From the NCBI RefSeq assembly GCF_014243345.1, contig NZ_JACLZF010000001.1, forward strand, positions 620,001-684,000: 64,000 nucleotides of DNA. The letters run 5' to 3'. The stretch's first letter is position 1. The number at the start of each line of letters is the position of its first letter. The position numbers and the translations under genes were made by a program. This document shows positions 45,654 to 54,532 of the stretch, in pieces. The notes beneath the pieces are model-generated. The model was not told where the DNA came from. It was given only the letters and a program-made list of their open reading frames with translations, and did not search any database. This stretch comes from Robiginitalea sp. SC105 (GTDB taxonomy: Bacteria; Bacteroidota; Bacteroidia; Flavobacteriales; Flavobacteriaceae).

Positions 45654-46745
45654 ATGCAACTGTACAATACGATGAGCGCAAAGGAAAGAGAAGCCCTTAT
45701 CGATGAGGCGGGAAAGGACCGGCTCACGATCTCTTTCTACAAATACGCCCATATCCGCAATCCGGAGTTCTTCCGGGACTACCTTTTCATCCATTGGGAC
45801 CAGCTGGAAGTGCTGGGCCGTATCTACGTGGCCCGGGAGGGCATCAACGCCCAGCTTTCCGTCCCGGCCGATCATTTCAACGCCTTCAAAGCGCACCTTG
45901 ACAGCATCACCTTCCTGGAAGGTGTCCGGCTGAACATCGCCATTGAACAGGACAACAAATCCTTCCTGAAACTCAAGATCAAGGTGCGTCCCAAGATCGT
46001 GGCCGACGGCCTGGATGACAATGCCTTTGACGTTACCAACAAGGGCGTGCACGTGGATGCGCGCCGGTTCAACGAACTCATCGAGGACCCGGAGGCCATC
46101 GTGGTGGATATGCGCAATCATTACGAAAGCGAGATCGGCCATTTCGAAAAGGCCATCACCCCGGACGTGGATACCTTCCGGGACTCCCTGGACCTGATCG
46201 AGGAGCAACTCAGGGACTACAAGGAAAACCGAAAGCTGGTCATGTACTGTACCGGGGGGATCCGCTGCGAAAAGGCAAGTGCCTACTACAAGCACAAGGG
46301 GTTCAAACAAGTGTACCAGCTCGAGGGGGGCATTATCGAATACACCCGCCAGGTCCAGCAACAGCAGCTGGAGAACAAGTTCCGGGGAAAAAACTTTGTC
46401 TTTGACCACCGCCGTGGCGAACGCATTACCGATGAGGTGATCGCCCAGTGCCACCAGTGCGGGAAACCCTGCGACACGCATACCAACTGCGCCAACGAAG
46501 GCTGCCACCTGCTCTTTATCCAGTGCGAGGCATGCGCCGAGGCCATGGATGCCTGCTGCAGCGAATCCTGCCGGGAGATCGCGGCCCTGCCGCCGGAGGA
46601 GCAGCGCAAGCTCCGAAAGGGAAAGACCAAAAGTAACCTGATCTTCAAAAAAGGGCGGTCCGAGGTACTGACCTACAAGCGGCAGGTGGCCGACCCCTTT
46701 GAGGTTCCTTCTGCCGGGGCCACGCCCGCCGATACCGGGAATTGA
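45654..46745 (+). CDS. trhO: tRNA uridine(34) hydroxylase, rhodanese-related (TrhO)
   Basis: A 363-residue TrhO (YceA). It uses oxygen to hydroxylate U34 in some tRNAs on the way to cmo5U-type modification. The N-terminal ferredoxin-like domain includes REGINAQLSVP. The rhodanese domain has the active-site loop CTGGIRCEKAS (first Cys about C199). The C-terminal Cys-rich part, with CHQCGKPCDTHTNCANEGCH and CEACAEAMDACC, is a likely zinc-binding extension found in the long form of the family. ATG codons at 45654 and, seven codons in, 45672 are both possible; the first is kept. Confidence 0.93.
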   Translation: MQLYNTMSAKEREALIDEAGKDRLTISFYKYAHIRNPEFFRDYLFIHWDQLEVLGRIYVAREGINAQLSVPADHFNAFKAHLDSITFLEGVRLNIAIEQDNKSFLKLKIKVRPKIVADGLDDNAFDVTNKGVHVDARRFNELIEDPEAIVVDMRNHYESEIGHFEKAITPDVDTFRDSLDLIEEQLRDYKENRKLVMYCTGGIRCEKASAYYKHKGFKQVYQLEGGIIEYTRQVQQQQLENKFRGKNFVFDHRRGERITDEVIAQCHQCGKPCDTHTNCANEGCHLLFIQCEACAEAMDACCSESCREIAALPPEEQRKLRKGKTKSNLIFKKGRSEVLTYKRQVADPFEVPSAGATPADTGN

Positions 46746-46885
46746 AGGCAGGACCCACAATCTGAGACAGGCCCCGGGACCCGGACAGGTTCCCCAGAAA
46801 CGGACCCCGGGGCCCCGGGAATTGACCCCGGCCCCCGTTCGCGTTCGTACTAAAATTATCCTATCTTTACGATTGTGAATTAATT

Positions 46886-46927
46886 ATGAACCTATTTCTG
46901 CCGGGTCCTTGGGTCAGGTGGAATTGA
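46886..46927 (+). other. Short leader frame upstream of ricT
   Basis: ATG to TGA encodes 13 residues (MNLFLPGPWVRWN). It lies in the probable leader of the ricT message, 10 bases before the ricT start. A weak -7-like TATCTTTA precedes it (46862-46869). It may be chance. Confidence 0.2.
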
Positions 46928-46937
46928 GATAGAGAAC

Positions 46938-48098
46938 ATGGGGTGTAGCAGTTGTTCAACCGGTTCGGATGGACAGCCGCGCGGATGTAGGAACAACGGA
47001 ACCTGCGGTACGGATGGCTGTAACAAACTGACCGTGTTTGACTGGCTTTCCAATATGTCATTGCCCGCCGGAGCGCAAGGGTTTGACGGGGTGGAGGTGC
47101 GGTTTAAAAACAGTAGAAAGGAATTCTTCAGAAATACGGAAGGGCTTACCCTTTCCATAGGCGACGTCGTGGCCACCCAGGCCAAGGCCGGACACGACGT
47201 GGGCATCGTTACCCTTACCGGGGAGCTGGTGCGGGTTCAGATGAAAAAGAAAAAGGTGCCCATGGGCGCCGACCTGCCCAAGATCTACCGGAAAGCCACC
47301 CAGCGTGACATCGACAAATGGCAGAAATGCCGCGACAAGGAAGAGGAGATCAAGAAACGCTCCCGGGAGATGGCCATCATCCTCCGCCTCGAGATGAAGA
47401 TATCGGACGTCGAGTTCCAGGGAGACGGGTCCAAGGCCACCTTCTATTACACGGCCGAGGACCGCGTGGACTTCCGCCAGCTGATCAAGGACATGGCCAA
47501 GGCCTTCGGCATCCGGATCGAGATGCGCCAGATCGGCTACCGGCAGGAGGCCCAGCGCCTGGGAGGCATCGGGTCCTGCGGGCGGGAATTGTGCTGTTCC
47601 ACCTGGCTCACGGACTTCCGGTCGGTGAGCACGGCTGCGGCCCGCTACCAGCAACTGTCTCTGAACCCCCAGAAACTGGCCGGGCAATGCGGCAAACTCA
47701 AATGCTGCCTGAACTACGAGCTCGATACCTATCTGGATGCCCTCAAGGATTTTCCGCCCAACGAGACCAGGCTCTATACGGAGAAGGGGGTCGCTTATTG
47801 CCAGAAAAGCGATATTTTCAAAGGGATCCTCTGGTTTTCATACAAGGACGACCCGTCCAACTGGCATGTACTCACGAAGGATCAGGTACAGGAGATCCTC
47901 GAAAAGAATACGCAAAAGCAAAAAGTCGCCAGTCTGGAGGAGTATGCGAGCAACAATTTCGACCGTGAAAACGTTACCTTTGAAAACCCCGTAGGGCAGG
48001 ACAGCCTGACCCGGTTCGACCGGCCCAAGGGAAAGCGGCGGGGGAAAAAGCGAAAAAAGAGACGGAATCAGAAACAAGGTAAGGCCCGTAATGCGTAG
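46938..48098 (+). CDS. ricT: PSP1 domain protein RicT/YaaT-like
   Basis: A 386-residue PSP1 protein. The N-terminus is Cys-rich (MGCSSCSTG, then GCRNNGTCGTDGC), an extra metal- or cluster-binding segment of the Bacteroidota form. The PSP1 domain follows, with CGRELCCSTW and CGKLKCCLNYE. In Bacillus, RicT works with RicA and RicF in RNA maturation through RNase Y and binds iron-sulfur clusters. The tail is very basic (RRGKKRKKRRNQKQG), suggesting RNA contact. gldH starts 8 bases before its stop, the order I know from other flavobacteria. Confidence 0.88.
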   Translation: MGCSSCSTGSDGQPRGCRNNGTCGTDGCNKLTVFDWLSNMSLPAGAQGFDGVEVRFKNSRKEFFRNTEGLTLSIGDVVATQAKAGHDVGIVTLTGELVRVQMKKKKVPMGADLPKIYRKATQRDIDKWQKCRDKEEEIKKRSREMAIILRLEMKISDVEFQGDGSKATFYYTAEDRVDFRQLIKDMAKAFGIRIEMRQIGYRQEAQRLGGIGSCGRELCCSTWLTDFRSVSTAAARYQQLSLNPQKLAGQCGKLKCCLNYELDTYLDALKDFPPNETRLYTEKGVAYCQKSDIFKGILWFSYKDDPSNWHVLTKDQVQEILEKNTQKQKVASLEEYASNNFDRENVTFENPVGQDSLTRFDRPKGKRRGKKRKKRRNQKQGKARNA

Positions 48099-48573
48099 GT
48101 TGCCCATAGCACTATTGATTATACTGACCGGTATTAGCTGTACGGACCAGCTTGCCTACTCCGAATTCCGCAGCACGGAAAACGGGGAGTGGGACAGGGA
48201 CCGGCCCATGGAATTTACCGTGACCGACCCGGATACCACCCGCGCGCACAACCTTTACCTCTTTGTGCGTAACGACAACACCTTTCCCTACAGCAACCTC
48301 TTCCTGATTGCGGAAATGACCTTCCCGGACGGCAGTACCCAGCGGGACACCCTGGAGTATGAGATGGCCAATGCGGCCGGGCAGTGGCTGGGGGAAGGCC
48401 TGGGCAGCGTCAGGGAGAACAAATTGGGCTATAAGCGCGACGTCGTTTTTCCTTCCAGTGGCGTATATACCTTTACAGTATCCCACGCCATGCGGAAGAA
48501 CGGCAACGTCGACGGGGTCCAGTCCCTCCCGGGAATCCTGGATGTGGGGCTTCAGATCGAATCAAACGAATAA
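48091..48573 (+). CDS. gldH: Gliding motility lipoprotein GldH
   Basis: A 160-residue lipoprotein (lipobox LTGISC, Cys about 17). It has the GldH features DRDRPMEFTVTDPDTTRAHNLYLFVRND and a beta-rich mature domain. GldH is needed for gliding and for the type IX secretion machinery in Flavobacterium. The ricT-gldH-penicillin-binding-protein order supports the call. It overlaps ricT and is 7 bases from the next gene. Confidence 0.9.
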   Translation: MRRLPIALLIILTGISCTDQLAYSEFRSTENGEWDRDRPMEFTVTDPDTTRAHNLYLFVRNDNTFPYSNLFLIAEMTFPDGSTQRDTLEYEMANAAGQWLGEGLGSVRENKLGYKRDVVFPSSGVYTFTVSHAMRKNGNVDGVQSLPGILDVGLQIESNE

Positions 48574-48580
48574 GTCAAAA

Positions 48581-50941
48581 ATGGCAACGACACCCAAAAA
48601 AAAGGCGCGCGCCACGAAAAAAAAGCCCTCCTTCTGGCCATTTATCAAATGGTTCTGGATCCTTTTCGGGGCGGGTATCCTTGCGGTTTTCCTGACGTTC
48701 CTGCTGGCCGCCTGGGGGGTTTTCGGGGAAATGCCCACTTTTGAGCGCCTGGAAAACCCCCAGACCAACCTGGCCACGGAGATCATTTCCTCCGACGGCA
48801 AGACCCTGGGCAAGATCTATCTGGAAGAGAACCGGACGGATGTGCCCTATTCCGAATTGCCCGAAAGCCTGGTAAACGCCCTGGTGGCTACCGAGGACGC
48901 CCGGTATTATGACCATTCCGGCATCGATGCGCGGGGGACCCTCCGGGCCATTGTCTTCCTGGGGACGCGCGGGGGGGCGAGTACCATCTCCCAGCAGCTG
49001 GCGCGCCAGTTGTTTGTGGGGGTGCGGTCCAGCAACGTGGCAGAAGCCATTATCCAGAAGATCAAGGAATGGGTGATTGCCACGCGCCTGGAACGGAACT
49101 ACACCAAGGAGGAGATCATGGCCATGTACCTGAACATCTACGATTTCGGGTACAATGCCGATGGGATCCGCAGTGCCGCCCGCATCTATTTCGGCAAGGA
49201 ACCCCGGGACCTCAATACAGAAGAATCGGCCGTTTTGGTGGGGATGCTCAAGAATTCCTCCCTGTACAACCCGATGCGGCGGGAAGAGCTCGTGCGGGAC
49301 CGGCGCAACACCGTCCTCGCCCAAATGGCCAAATACGGTTACATCACCGATAAAACACGGGATTCCCTTTCGGCACTCAGCATGGATATCAATTTCAATC
49401 CCGAAACCCACAGCCAGGGCCCGGCCCCTTACTTCCGGATGTACCTCCGCGGGTGGCTCCGGGACTGGATCGAGAAAAACCCCAAACCCGCGCTGGAAGG
49501 CGAACGGGACAAATGGAACATGTACCTGGACGGGCTCAAAATTTATACCACCATCGATTCCCGCATGCAGAAGAACGCCGAAATAGCGGTCCGGGAGCAC
49601 ATGGCGAACCTGCAAAAGGAATTCTTCCACCAGAGCACCCCCCAGCGCAACCCGACGACCCCCTTCCTGGACCTGGAAAGGTCGGAGATCAACAGCATTA
49701 TGGAACGGGCCATGAAAAATTCCCAGAGATGGCGTGCCATGGACCGGCAGGGCATATCCGAAAAGGAAATCCGGGAATCCTTTGAACAGGAAACCGAGAT
49801 GACCGTTTTTGACTGGAACCACGCCCCGACCTACGAGAAGGACACGGTGATGACGCCCATGGATTCCATCCGCTATTACAAGACCTTCCTCCGGGCGGCC
49901 ATGATGTCCATGGAGCCCCAGACCGGCCATGTGAAAGCCTGGGTGGGAGGCGTCAATTACCGCCATTTCCAGTACGACAACGTCATTCAGGGGGCCCGTC
50001 AGGCCGGGTCTACCTTCAAGCCATTCGTGTATGCGGCGGCCATCGACCAGCTGCGCCGTTCGCCCTGCGATACCAAGCCGGATACCCAGTACTGCATCGA
50101 GGCCGGCAAGCACGGGAACATGGAAGCCTGGTGCCCCAAGAACTCCGACGGGAAGTATTCCGGCAGGAGTTTTACGCTCAAGGCGGCCCTGGCCAACTCC
50201 GTCAATACGGTGACGGCCCAGCTCATTGATGAGGTCGGGCCCCGCCCGGTGGTGACCATGGCAAAAAACCTCGGTCTGACCGGTGACATCCCGGAGGTAC
50301 CCTCTATTGCCCTGGGGACCCATGATTTCAACGTCTATGAAATGGTAGGCGCCTATGGAACCTTCGCCAACCAGGGAGTCTATGTAAAACCTGTAATGGT
50401 GACCCGGATCGAGGACCGGAACGGGACCGTACTGTATGAATACACCCCGGAAACCCGGGATGTACTCAGCAAGGATGTCGCCTACGCGATGGTCGACCTG
50501 CTGAAGGGGGTTACCGAGGGCGGATCCGGCGTCCGACTGCGGGGCAACTTCCAGAAGAACACCACGGTCTACAAGGAGATCATAACCGGCTACCCGTACG
50601 AATTTACTAACCCGATTGCCGGGAAAACCGGCACCACACAGAACAACAGCGACGGCTGGTTCATGGGGATGGTCCCGAACCTGGTCACCGGTGTCTGGGT
50701 CGGGGGCGAAGAACGTTCCATCCACTTCAATTCCATTACCTACGGCCAGGGCGCATCCATGGCCCTGCCTATCTGGGCGCTGTATATGCGCCAGAATTAC
50801 GAAGACCCGGAACTGGATGTGTCCAAAGAGGATTTTGAAAAGCCGGAGGAGCTGTCCATCCGGATCGATTGCAGCCAGACCGAGGAGGAACTGGAAGAAC
50901 CGGACGAGTTGGAGGACGACCTGGACGACATCGATTTTTAG
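48581..50941 (+). CDS. mrcA: Class A penicillin-binding protein (PBP1A-type)
   Basis: The ATG at 48581 gives MATTPKKKARATKKKPSFW, a basic cytoplasmic end, then one membrane helix, and 786 residues. The glycosyltransferase domain has the catalytic Glu in ATEDARYYDHSGID (E105). The transpeptidase domain has the Ser-Lys pair STFK (S477), SVN in LANSVNTV, and KTGTT (K682). The C-terminus is acidic (EEPDELEDDLDD). It polymerises and cross-links peptidoglycan. An earlier in-frame start would overlap gldH by over 200 bases. Confidence 0.94.
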   Translation: MATTPKKKARATKKKPSFWPFIKWFWILFGAGILAVFLTFLLAAWGVFGEMPTFERLENPQTNLATEIISSDGKTLGKIYLEENRTDVPYSELPESLVNALVATEDARYYDHSGIDARGTLRAIVFLGTRGGASTISQQLARQLFVGVRSSNVAEAIIQKIKEWVIATRLERNYTKEEIMAMYLNIYDFGYNADGIRSAARIYFGKEPRDLNTEESAVLVGMLKNSSLYNPMRREELVRDRRNTVLAQMAKYGYITDKTRDSLSALSMDINFNPETHSQGPAPYFRMYLRGWLRDWIEKNPKPALEGERDKWNMYLDGLKIYTTIDSRMQKNAEIAVREHMANLQKEFFHQSTPQRNPTTPFLDLERSEINSIMERAMKNSQRWRAMDRQGISEKEIRESFEQETEMTVFDWNHAPTYEKDTVMTPMDSIRYYKTFLRAAMMSMEPQTGHVKAWVGGVNYRHFQYDNVIQGARQAGSTFKPFVYAAAIDQLRRSPCDTKPDTQYCIEAGKHGNMEAWCPKNSDGKYSGRSFTLKAALANSVNTVTAQLIDEVGPRPVVTMAKNLGLTGDIPEVPSIALGTHDFNVYEMVGAYGTFANQGVYVKPVMVTRIEDRNGTVLYEYTPETRDVLSKDVAYAMVDLLKGVTEGGSGVRLRGNFQKNTTVYKEIITGYPYEFTNPIAGKTGTTQNNSDGWFMGMVPNLVTGVWVGGEERSIHFNSITYGQGASMALPIWALYMRQNYEDPELDVSKEDFEKPEELSIRIDCSQTEEELEEPDELEDDLDDIDF

Positions 50942-50986
50942 GGGGTCCCCGACAAAAACGCGAAAACAAAAAAGTACCCGAGCGAT

Positions 50987-51700
50987 ATGATTCACAAGGA
51001 AGTTGCCAATGCCAAGGAGGCCCTGCAAGGGGTGGCCAGCGGGATGACTTTTATGCTGGGGGGCTTCGGCCTCTGCGGCATCCCTGAAAATGCCATCAGC
51101 GAACTGGTGCGCCTCGGGGTGAAGGACCTTACCTGTATCAGCAACAATGCGGGAGTGGACGATTTTGGCCTGGGCCTGCTCCTCCAGGGGCGTCAGGTCC
51201 GGAAGATGGTCTCCTCTTACGTGGGGGAGAACGACGAATTTGAGCGACAGATGCTGAGCGGGGAACTCGAGGTGGAGCTCACCCCCCAGGGAACCCTGGC
51301 CGAAAAATGCCGGGCAGCCCAGGCGGGGATCCCAGCTTTTTACACCCCTGCCGGATTCGGTACCGAGGTGGCCGAGGGCAAGGAGACCCGGGAATTCAAC
51401 GGGAAAATGTATGTGATGGAGCAGGCCTTCCGGGCGGATTTCTCCTTTGTAAAGGCCTGGAAGGGGGATACGGCCGGCAACCTGATCTTCAAAGGGACGG
51501 CCCGGAATTTCAACCCGGTCATGTGCGGGGCCGCCGCGATTACCGTGGCCGAGGTGGAGGAATTGCTCCCTGCCGGCAGCCTGGACCCGAACCAGATCCA
51601 CATCCCTGGTATCTTTGTCCAACGGATTTTTGAAGGGACCGGTTACGAAAAGCGGATCGAACAGCGGACGGTGCGCAAGCGACCCGGATCCAACGGTTAA
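50987..51700 (+). CDS. scoA: 3-oxoacid CoA-transferase subunit A
   Basis: A 237-residue alpha subunit of a class I CoA-transferase. [19 protein letters not shown] is the glycine-rich N-terminal motif, and [22 protein letters not shown] and [12 protein letters not shown] are later blocks. Together with the next gene it exchanges CoA between succinyl-CoA and acetoacetate or a similar acid. The two genes are 22 bases apart. Confidence 0.92.
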   Translation: MIHKEVANAKEALQGVASGMTFMLGGFGLCGIPENAISELVRLGVKDLTCISNNAGVDDFGLGLLLQGRQVRKMVSSYVGENDEFERQMLSGELEVELTPQGTLAEKCRAAQAGIPAFYTPAGFGTEVAEGKETREFNGKMYVMEQAFRADFSFVKAWKGDTAGNLIFKGTARNFNPVMCGAAAITVAEVEELLPAGSLDPNQIHIPGIFVQRIFEGTGYEKRIEQRTVRKRPGSNG

Positions 51701-51722
51701 CCCAACGTTTTAAACTACCACC

Positions 51723-52376
51723 ATGCTCGACAAGAACGGAATTGCACAACGGATAGCCAAAGAAGTCAAGGACGGGTATTACGTCAACCTGGGGATTGGC
51801 ATCCCTACCCTGGTTGCCAATTTCGTGCGGGACGACATACAGGTGGAATTCCAGAGCGAAAACGGCGTGCTCGGCATGGGCCCTTTCCCCTTTGAGGGGG
51901 AGGAGGATGCCGACCTGATCAACGCCGGCAAACAAACCATTACCACGCTTCCGGGGGCCTCTTTCTTCGATTCGGCCCTGAGTTTCTCAATGATCCGCGG
52001 CCAGCATGTGGACCTGACTATCCTCGGGGCCATGGAGGTGGCCGACAACGGGGACATCGCCAACTGGAAAATCCCCGGCAAGATGGTCAAGGGGATGGGG
52101 GGTGCCATGGACCTGGTGGCCTCCGCTGAGAATATCATCGTGGCCATGATGCACACCAACAAGGCAGGGCAATCGAAATTGCTGAAACAATGCACCCTCC
52201 CGCTGACCGGCGTCGGCTGCGTCCGTAAGGTCGTCACCAACCTGGCCGTACTCGAGGTGACCGATGACGGCTTCCTGCTGCTCGAACGGGCTCCCGGGGT
52301 GTCGGTGGACGAGATCCGGAAGGCTACGTTGGGCCGGCTGGTGGTACCGGACACCGTGCCGGAAATGCAGCTCTGA
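51723..52376 (+). CDS. scoB: 3-oxoacid CoA-transferase subunit B
   Basis: A 217-residue beta subunit. The catalytic Glu is in QSENGVLGMGP (E46), and GMGGAMDLVASAENIIVAM and LPLTGVGCVRKVVTNLAVLEV are the family blocks. It completes the enzyme with scoA, linking ketone-body or branched-chain breakdown to the TCA cycle (succinate/succinyl-CoA; sdh is also in this window). Confidence 0.93.
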   Translation: MLDKNGIAQRIAKEVKDGYYVNLGIGIPTLVANFVRDDIQVEFQSENGVLGMGPFPFEGEEDADLINAGKQTITTLPGASFFDSALSFSMIRGQHVDLTILGAMEVADNGDIANWKIPGKMVKGMGGAMDLVASAENIIVAMMHTNKAGQSKLLKQCTLPLTGVGCVRKVVTNLAVLEVTDDGFLLLERAPGVSVDEIRKATLGRLVVPDTVPEMQL

Positions 52377-52623
52377 GCAGGACCTCGCGTCCGCTGATGC
52401 CGCGCCGGAAATCCAAATCTGAACCCGACCTGGTGCACCCGCATGACTTGCCGGCCCCTTGCCAGAGGGCGCCGTTCATCGATCCGCCTACCCCAAAGCC
52501 ATTTTTACAACAACTTCCGCCCCCTTCACAACAATTCCTGTGCACCTCCGTTTAAAGGAAGTATATTCGGAAAAGCATCAAGAGCCTTTTTCCCCAGATC
52601 AAGTCTCAGAAACCTAAAAACCT
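52377..52623. other. Intergenic region after scoB
   Basis: 247 bases. A 73- to 79-codon frame crosses it on either strand without family features. I see no tRNA, clear hairpin or consensus promoter. It leads up to the 35-codon frame below. Confidence 0.5.
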
Positions 52624-52731
52624 ATGGAGTCCCAATTGAATCAAATGCCCCAGCAGGAGGAAATTCAGGTTTACCGCAATGACTTTGTCAGCGGCGTGAT
52701 CCTGCTGGCCAAAAAACTGTTCATGCTGTAA
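52624..52731 (+). CDS. Unrecognised 35-residue small protein
   Basis: ATG to TAA, 35 residues. The first half is polar (MESQLNQMPQQEEIQVYRND) and the second an amphipathic or short membrane-like helix (FVSGVILLAKKLFML). A strong terminator (52753-52782) starts 21 bases after the stop, so a short transcript ends here. The sequence before the ATG is A-rich, as in Bacteroidota translation starts. I know no family. It could also be an RNA gene that happens to contain a frame. Confidence 0.45.
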   Translation: MESQLNQMPQQEEIQVYRNDFVSGVILLAKKLFML

Positions 52732-52752
52732 CAGCAAGCCGGCAAACCTACC

Positions 52753-52782
52753 AAAAAAAGCCCCGTCAGCGGGGCTTTTTTT
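52753..52782. terminator. Bidirectional Rho-independent terminator
   Basis: AAAAAAAGCCCCG pairs with CGGGGCTTTTTTT around a 4-base loop, with A- and T-runs on both sides. Confidence 0.92.
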
Positions 52783-52828
52783 ATGCCCGCCCGGAGGCGC
52801 CGGCGCAGGAATCCATTATCTTTAGGGG

Positions 52829-53359
52829 GTGAAACCCCTCGAATTCCAAAGGTGTACACCCGATGACCTGGAGCTGCTCCGCCAGGTATCCATCCAAACA
52901 TTTACCCACGCTTTCGAGTCCCAGAACAACCCGGACGATTTTAGCGCTTACCTGAAAAAGGCCTTCTCCCGCCAGCAATTGCTGCAGGAACTCCGGCATC
53001 CGGACACGGCCTTCTACTTTGTCCGCGATGGCGAAGACCTCGTGGGCTATTTCAAACTGAACGCACACCAGGCGCAGACCGAACTGCAGGAAGCGGAAGG
53101 CCTGGAAATAGAGCGCATCTATGTGCTTGCAGGCTGGCAGGGAAGGGGTGTCGGGGCCCGGATGCTTCACTGGATCCGGGACACTGCCCGCACCTCTGGG
53201 AAGGCCTACCTGTGGCTGGGGGTGTGGGAACACAATACCCGCGCCATGGCGTTTTACCGCAAGCAGGGATTCGTTACATTTGGAAAACACCCTTACGACA
53301 TTGGCACCGACCGGCAATGGGACTGGCTTATGCGCCTGGACCTGGGTGGGGCCACTTAA
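52829..53359 (+). CDS. GNAT family N-acetyltransferase
   Basis: A 176-residue GNAT protein starting at GTG 52829 (MKPLEFQRCTPDDLELLRQ). The acetyl-CoA site is IERIYVLAGWQGRGVGARML (motif A with the Q/RxxGxG/A pattern), followed by LWLGVWEHNTRAMAFYRKQGFVTFG (motif B). Substrate unknown; small amines or protein N-termini are typical. It lies 18 bases before the serine hydrolase. Confidence 0.9.
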   Translation: MKPLEFQRCTPDDLELLRQVSIQTFTHAFESQNNPDDFSAYLKKAFSRQQLLQELRHPDTAFYFVRDGEDLVGYFKLNAHQAQTELQEAEGLEIERIYVLAGWQGRGVGARMLHWIRDTARTSGKAYLWLGVWEHNTRAMAFYRKQGFVTFGKHPYDIGTDRQWDWLMRLDLGGAT

Positions 53360-53377
53360 ACCAACACCCTGTAAACC

Positions 53378-54526
53378 ATGAGAAAAACCGCTTTGTTGCT
53401 CCTGCTGTTGCTCGCCTCCACGGCCGCACGGGCCCAGGCCTATTACTACCCCGCCATGGGGGCCGAATGGGAATCCCGCAGCCCCGAATCCGCGGGCCTG
53501 GATCCAGCCGTCCTCAAATCGGCCGTCGATTTTGCGGAGTCACATGAATATTCGGGTTCCCGTGACCTGAGGCGGGCCATCCTGGAGGGTTTCGAGCGGG
53601 AACCCTACCACGAATTGCTGGGCCCGGTAAAAAAGCGGGGCGGACCCGCCGGCCTGATCCTGAAAAACGGCTATGTGGTTGCCTCCTGGGGGGATACCCG
53701 CCGCGTCGATATGACCTTCAGCGTAACCAAGAGCTTCCTCTCAACCGTAGCGGGCCTGGCCAGCGACCGGGGCCTCATCCGCTCCGTGGACGACCCGGTC
53801 TCCGAATACATCTGGGACGGCACCTTTGAGGGCGTCCACAATTCGGGGATTACCTGGTCGCACCTGCTGCAGCAGAATTCGGATTGGTCCGGCAGCCTTT
53901 GGGGGCTGCACGACTGGGCCGACCGCCCCCCGAGGGAAGGCGGCATCGACGACTGGAAACACCGGGAACTCCGCACCCCGGGGACCGTCATGGAATACAA
54001 TGACGTACGGGTAAATGTCCTTGCCTATTCCCTGACCCACCTCTGGCGGAAACCGGTGCCGCAGGTGCTCAAGGAAGAACTGATGGACCCGATTGGCGCC
54101 TCCACCACCTGGCGCTGGTTCGGGTACGACCACGCCTGGACGGTAATCGACGGGCTGCGGATGCAGTCGGTCACGGGCGGCGGGCATTCCGGGGGCGGGA
54201 TCTTTATCAGTGCGGAAGACATGGCCCGGTTCGGGCTGCTTTTCCTCTCCGATGGCAAATGGGAGGGGAAGGAACTGCTCAGCCGGGATTGGATTGACCG
54301 GGCCGTGGCCCCGTCGGTACCTAACCCGAACTACGGGTTTATGTGGTGGCTGAACCAGCCGGGTCCCCGCCAGATGGAGGGGGTACCGGATAATGTGTAC
54401 TACGCCGCCGGGTTCGGGGGCAATTTTATCGTGGTCTGCCCGGATCAGGATGTGGTTATGGTGCTTCGCTGGCTGGAACCATCGGAGATCGGGGAGTTCG
54501 TAAGGCGCGTCTTCGCAGCGTTCTGA
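53378..54526 (+). CDS. Exported serine hydrolase, beta-lactamase (class C) fold
   Basis: A 382-residue protein with a signal peptide ending in ARAQ (about residue 20). SxxK is FSVTKSF (S115, K118), and a YxN is found in VMEYNDVRVN. GGGHSGGGIFIS stands in the place of the KTG motif. It belongs to the beta-lactamase/penicillin-binding hydrolase family (esterases, D-amino acid peptidases), and activity on beta-lactams should not be assumed. Its stop lies 6 bases from the end of the convergent aminotransferase gene. Confidence 0.9.
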   Translation: MRKTALLLLLLLASTAARAQAYYYPAMGAEWESRSPESAGLDPAVLKSAVDFAESHEYSGSRDLRRAILEGFEREPYHELLGPVKKRGGPAGLILKNGYVVASWGDTRRVDMTFSVTKSFLSTVAGLASDRGLIRSVDDPVSEYIWDGTFEGVHNSGITWSHLLQQNSDWSGSLWGLHDWADRPPREGGIDDWKHRELRTPGTVMEYNDVRVNVLAYSLTHLWRKPVPQVLKEELMDPIGASTTWRWFGYDHAWTVIDGLRMQSVTGGGHSGGGIFISAEDMARFGLLFLSDGKWEGKELLSRDWIDRAVAPSVPNPNYGFMWWLNQPGPRQMEGVPDNVYYAAGFGGNFIVVCPDQDVVMVLRWLEPSEIGEFVRRVFAAF

Positions 54527-54532
54527 GTGGGC

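Noticed and set aside
46790-46845. CCCCGGGG-rich palindrome after trhO as a terminator
   Set aside because: The stem is strong but no T-run follows on either strand.
48575-51622. 1015-codon open frame on the minus strand
   Set aside because: It lies antisense to the penicillin-binding protein and scoA, which have full family motifs. GC-rich third positions make long shadow frames; its own translation has no domain-like order.
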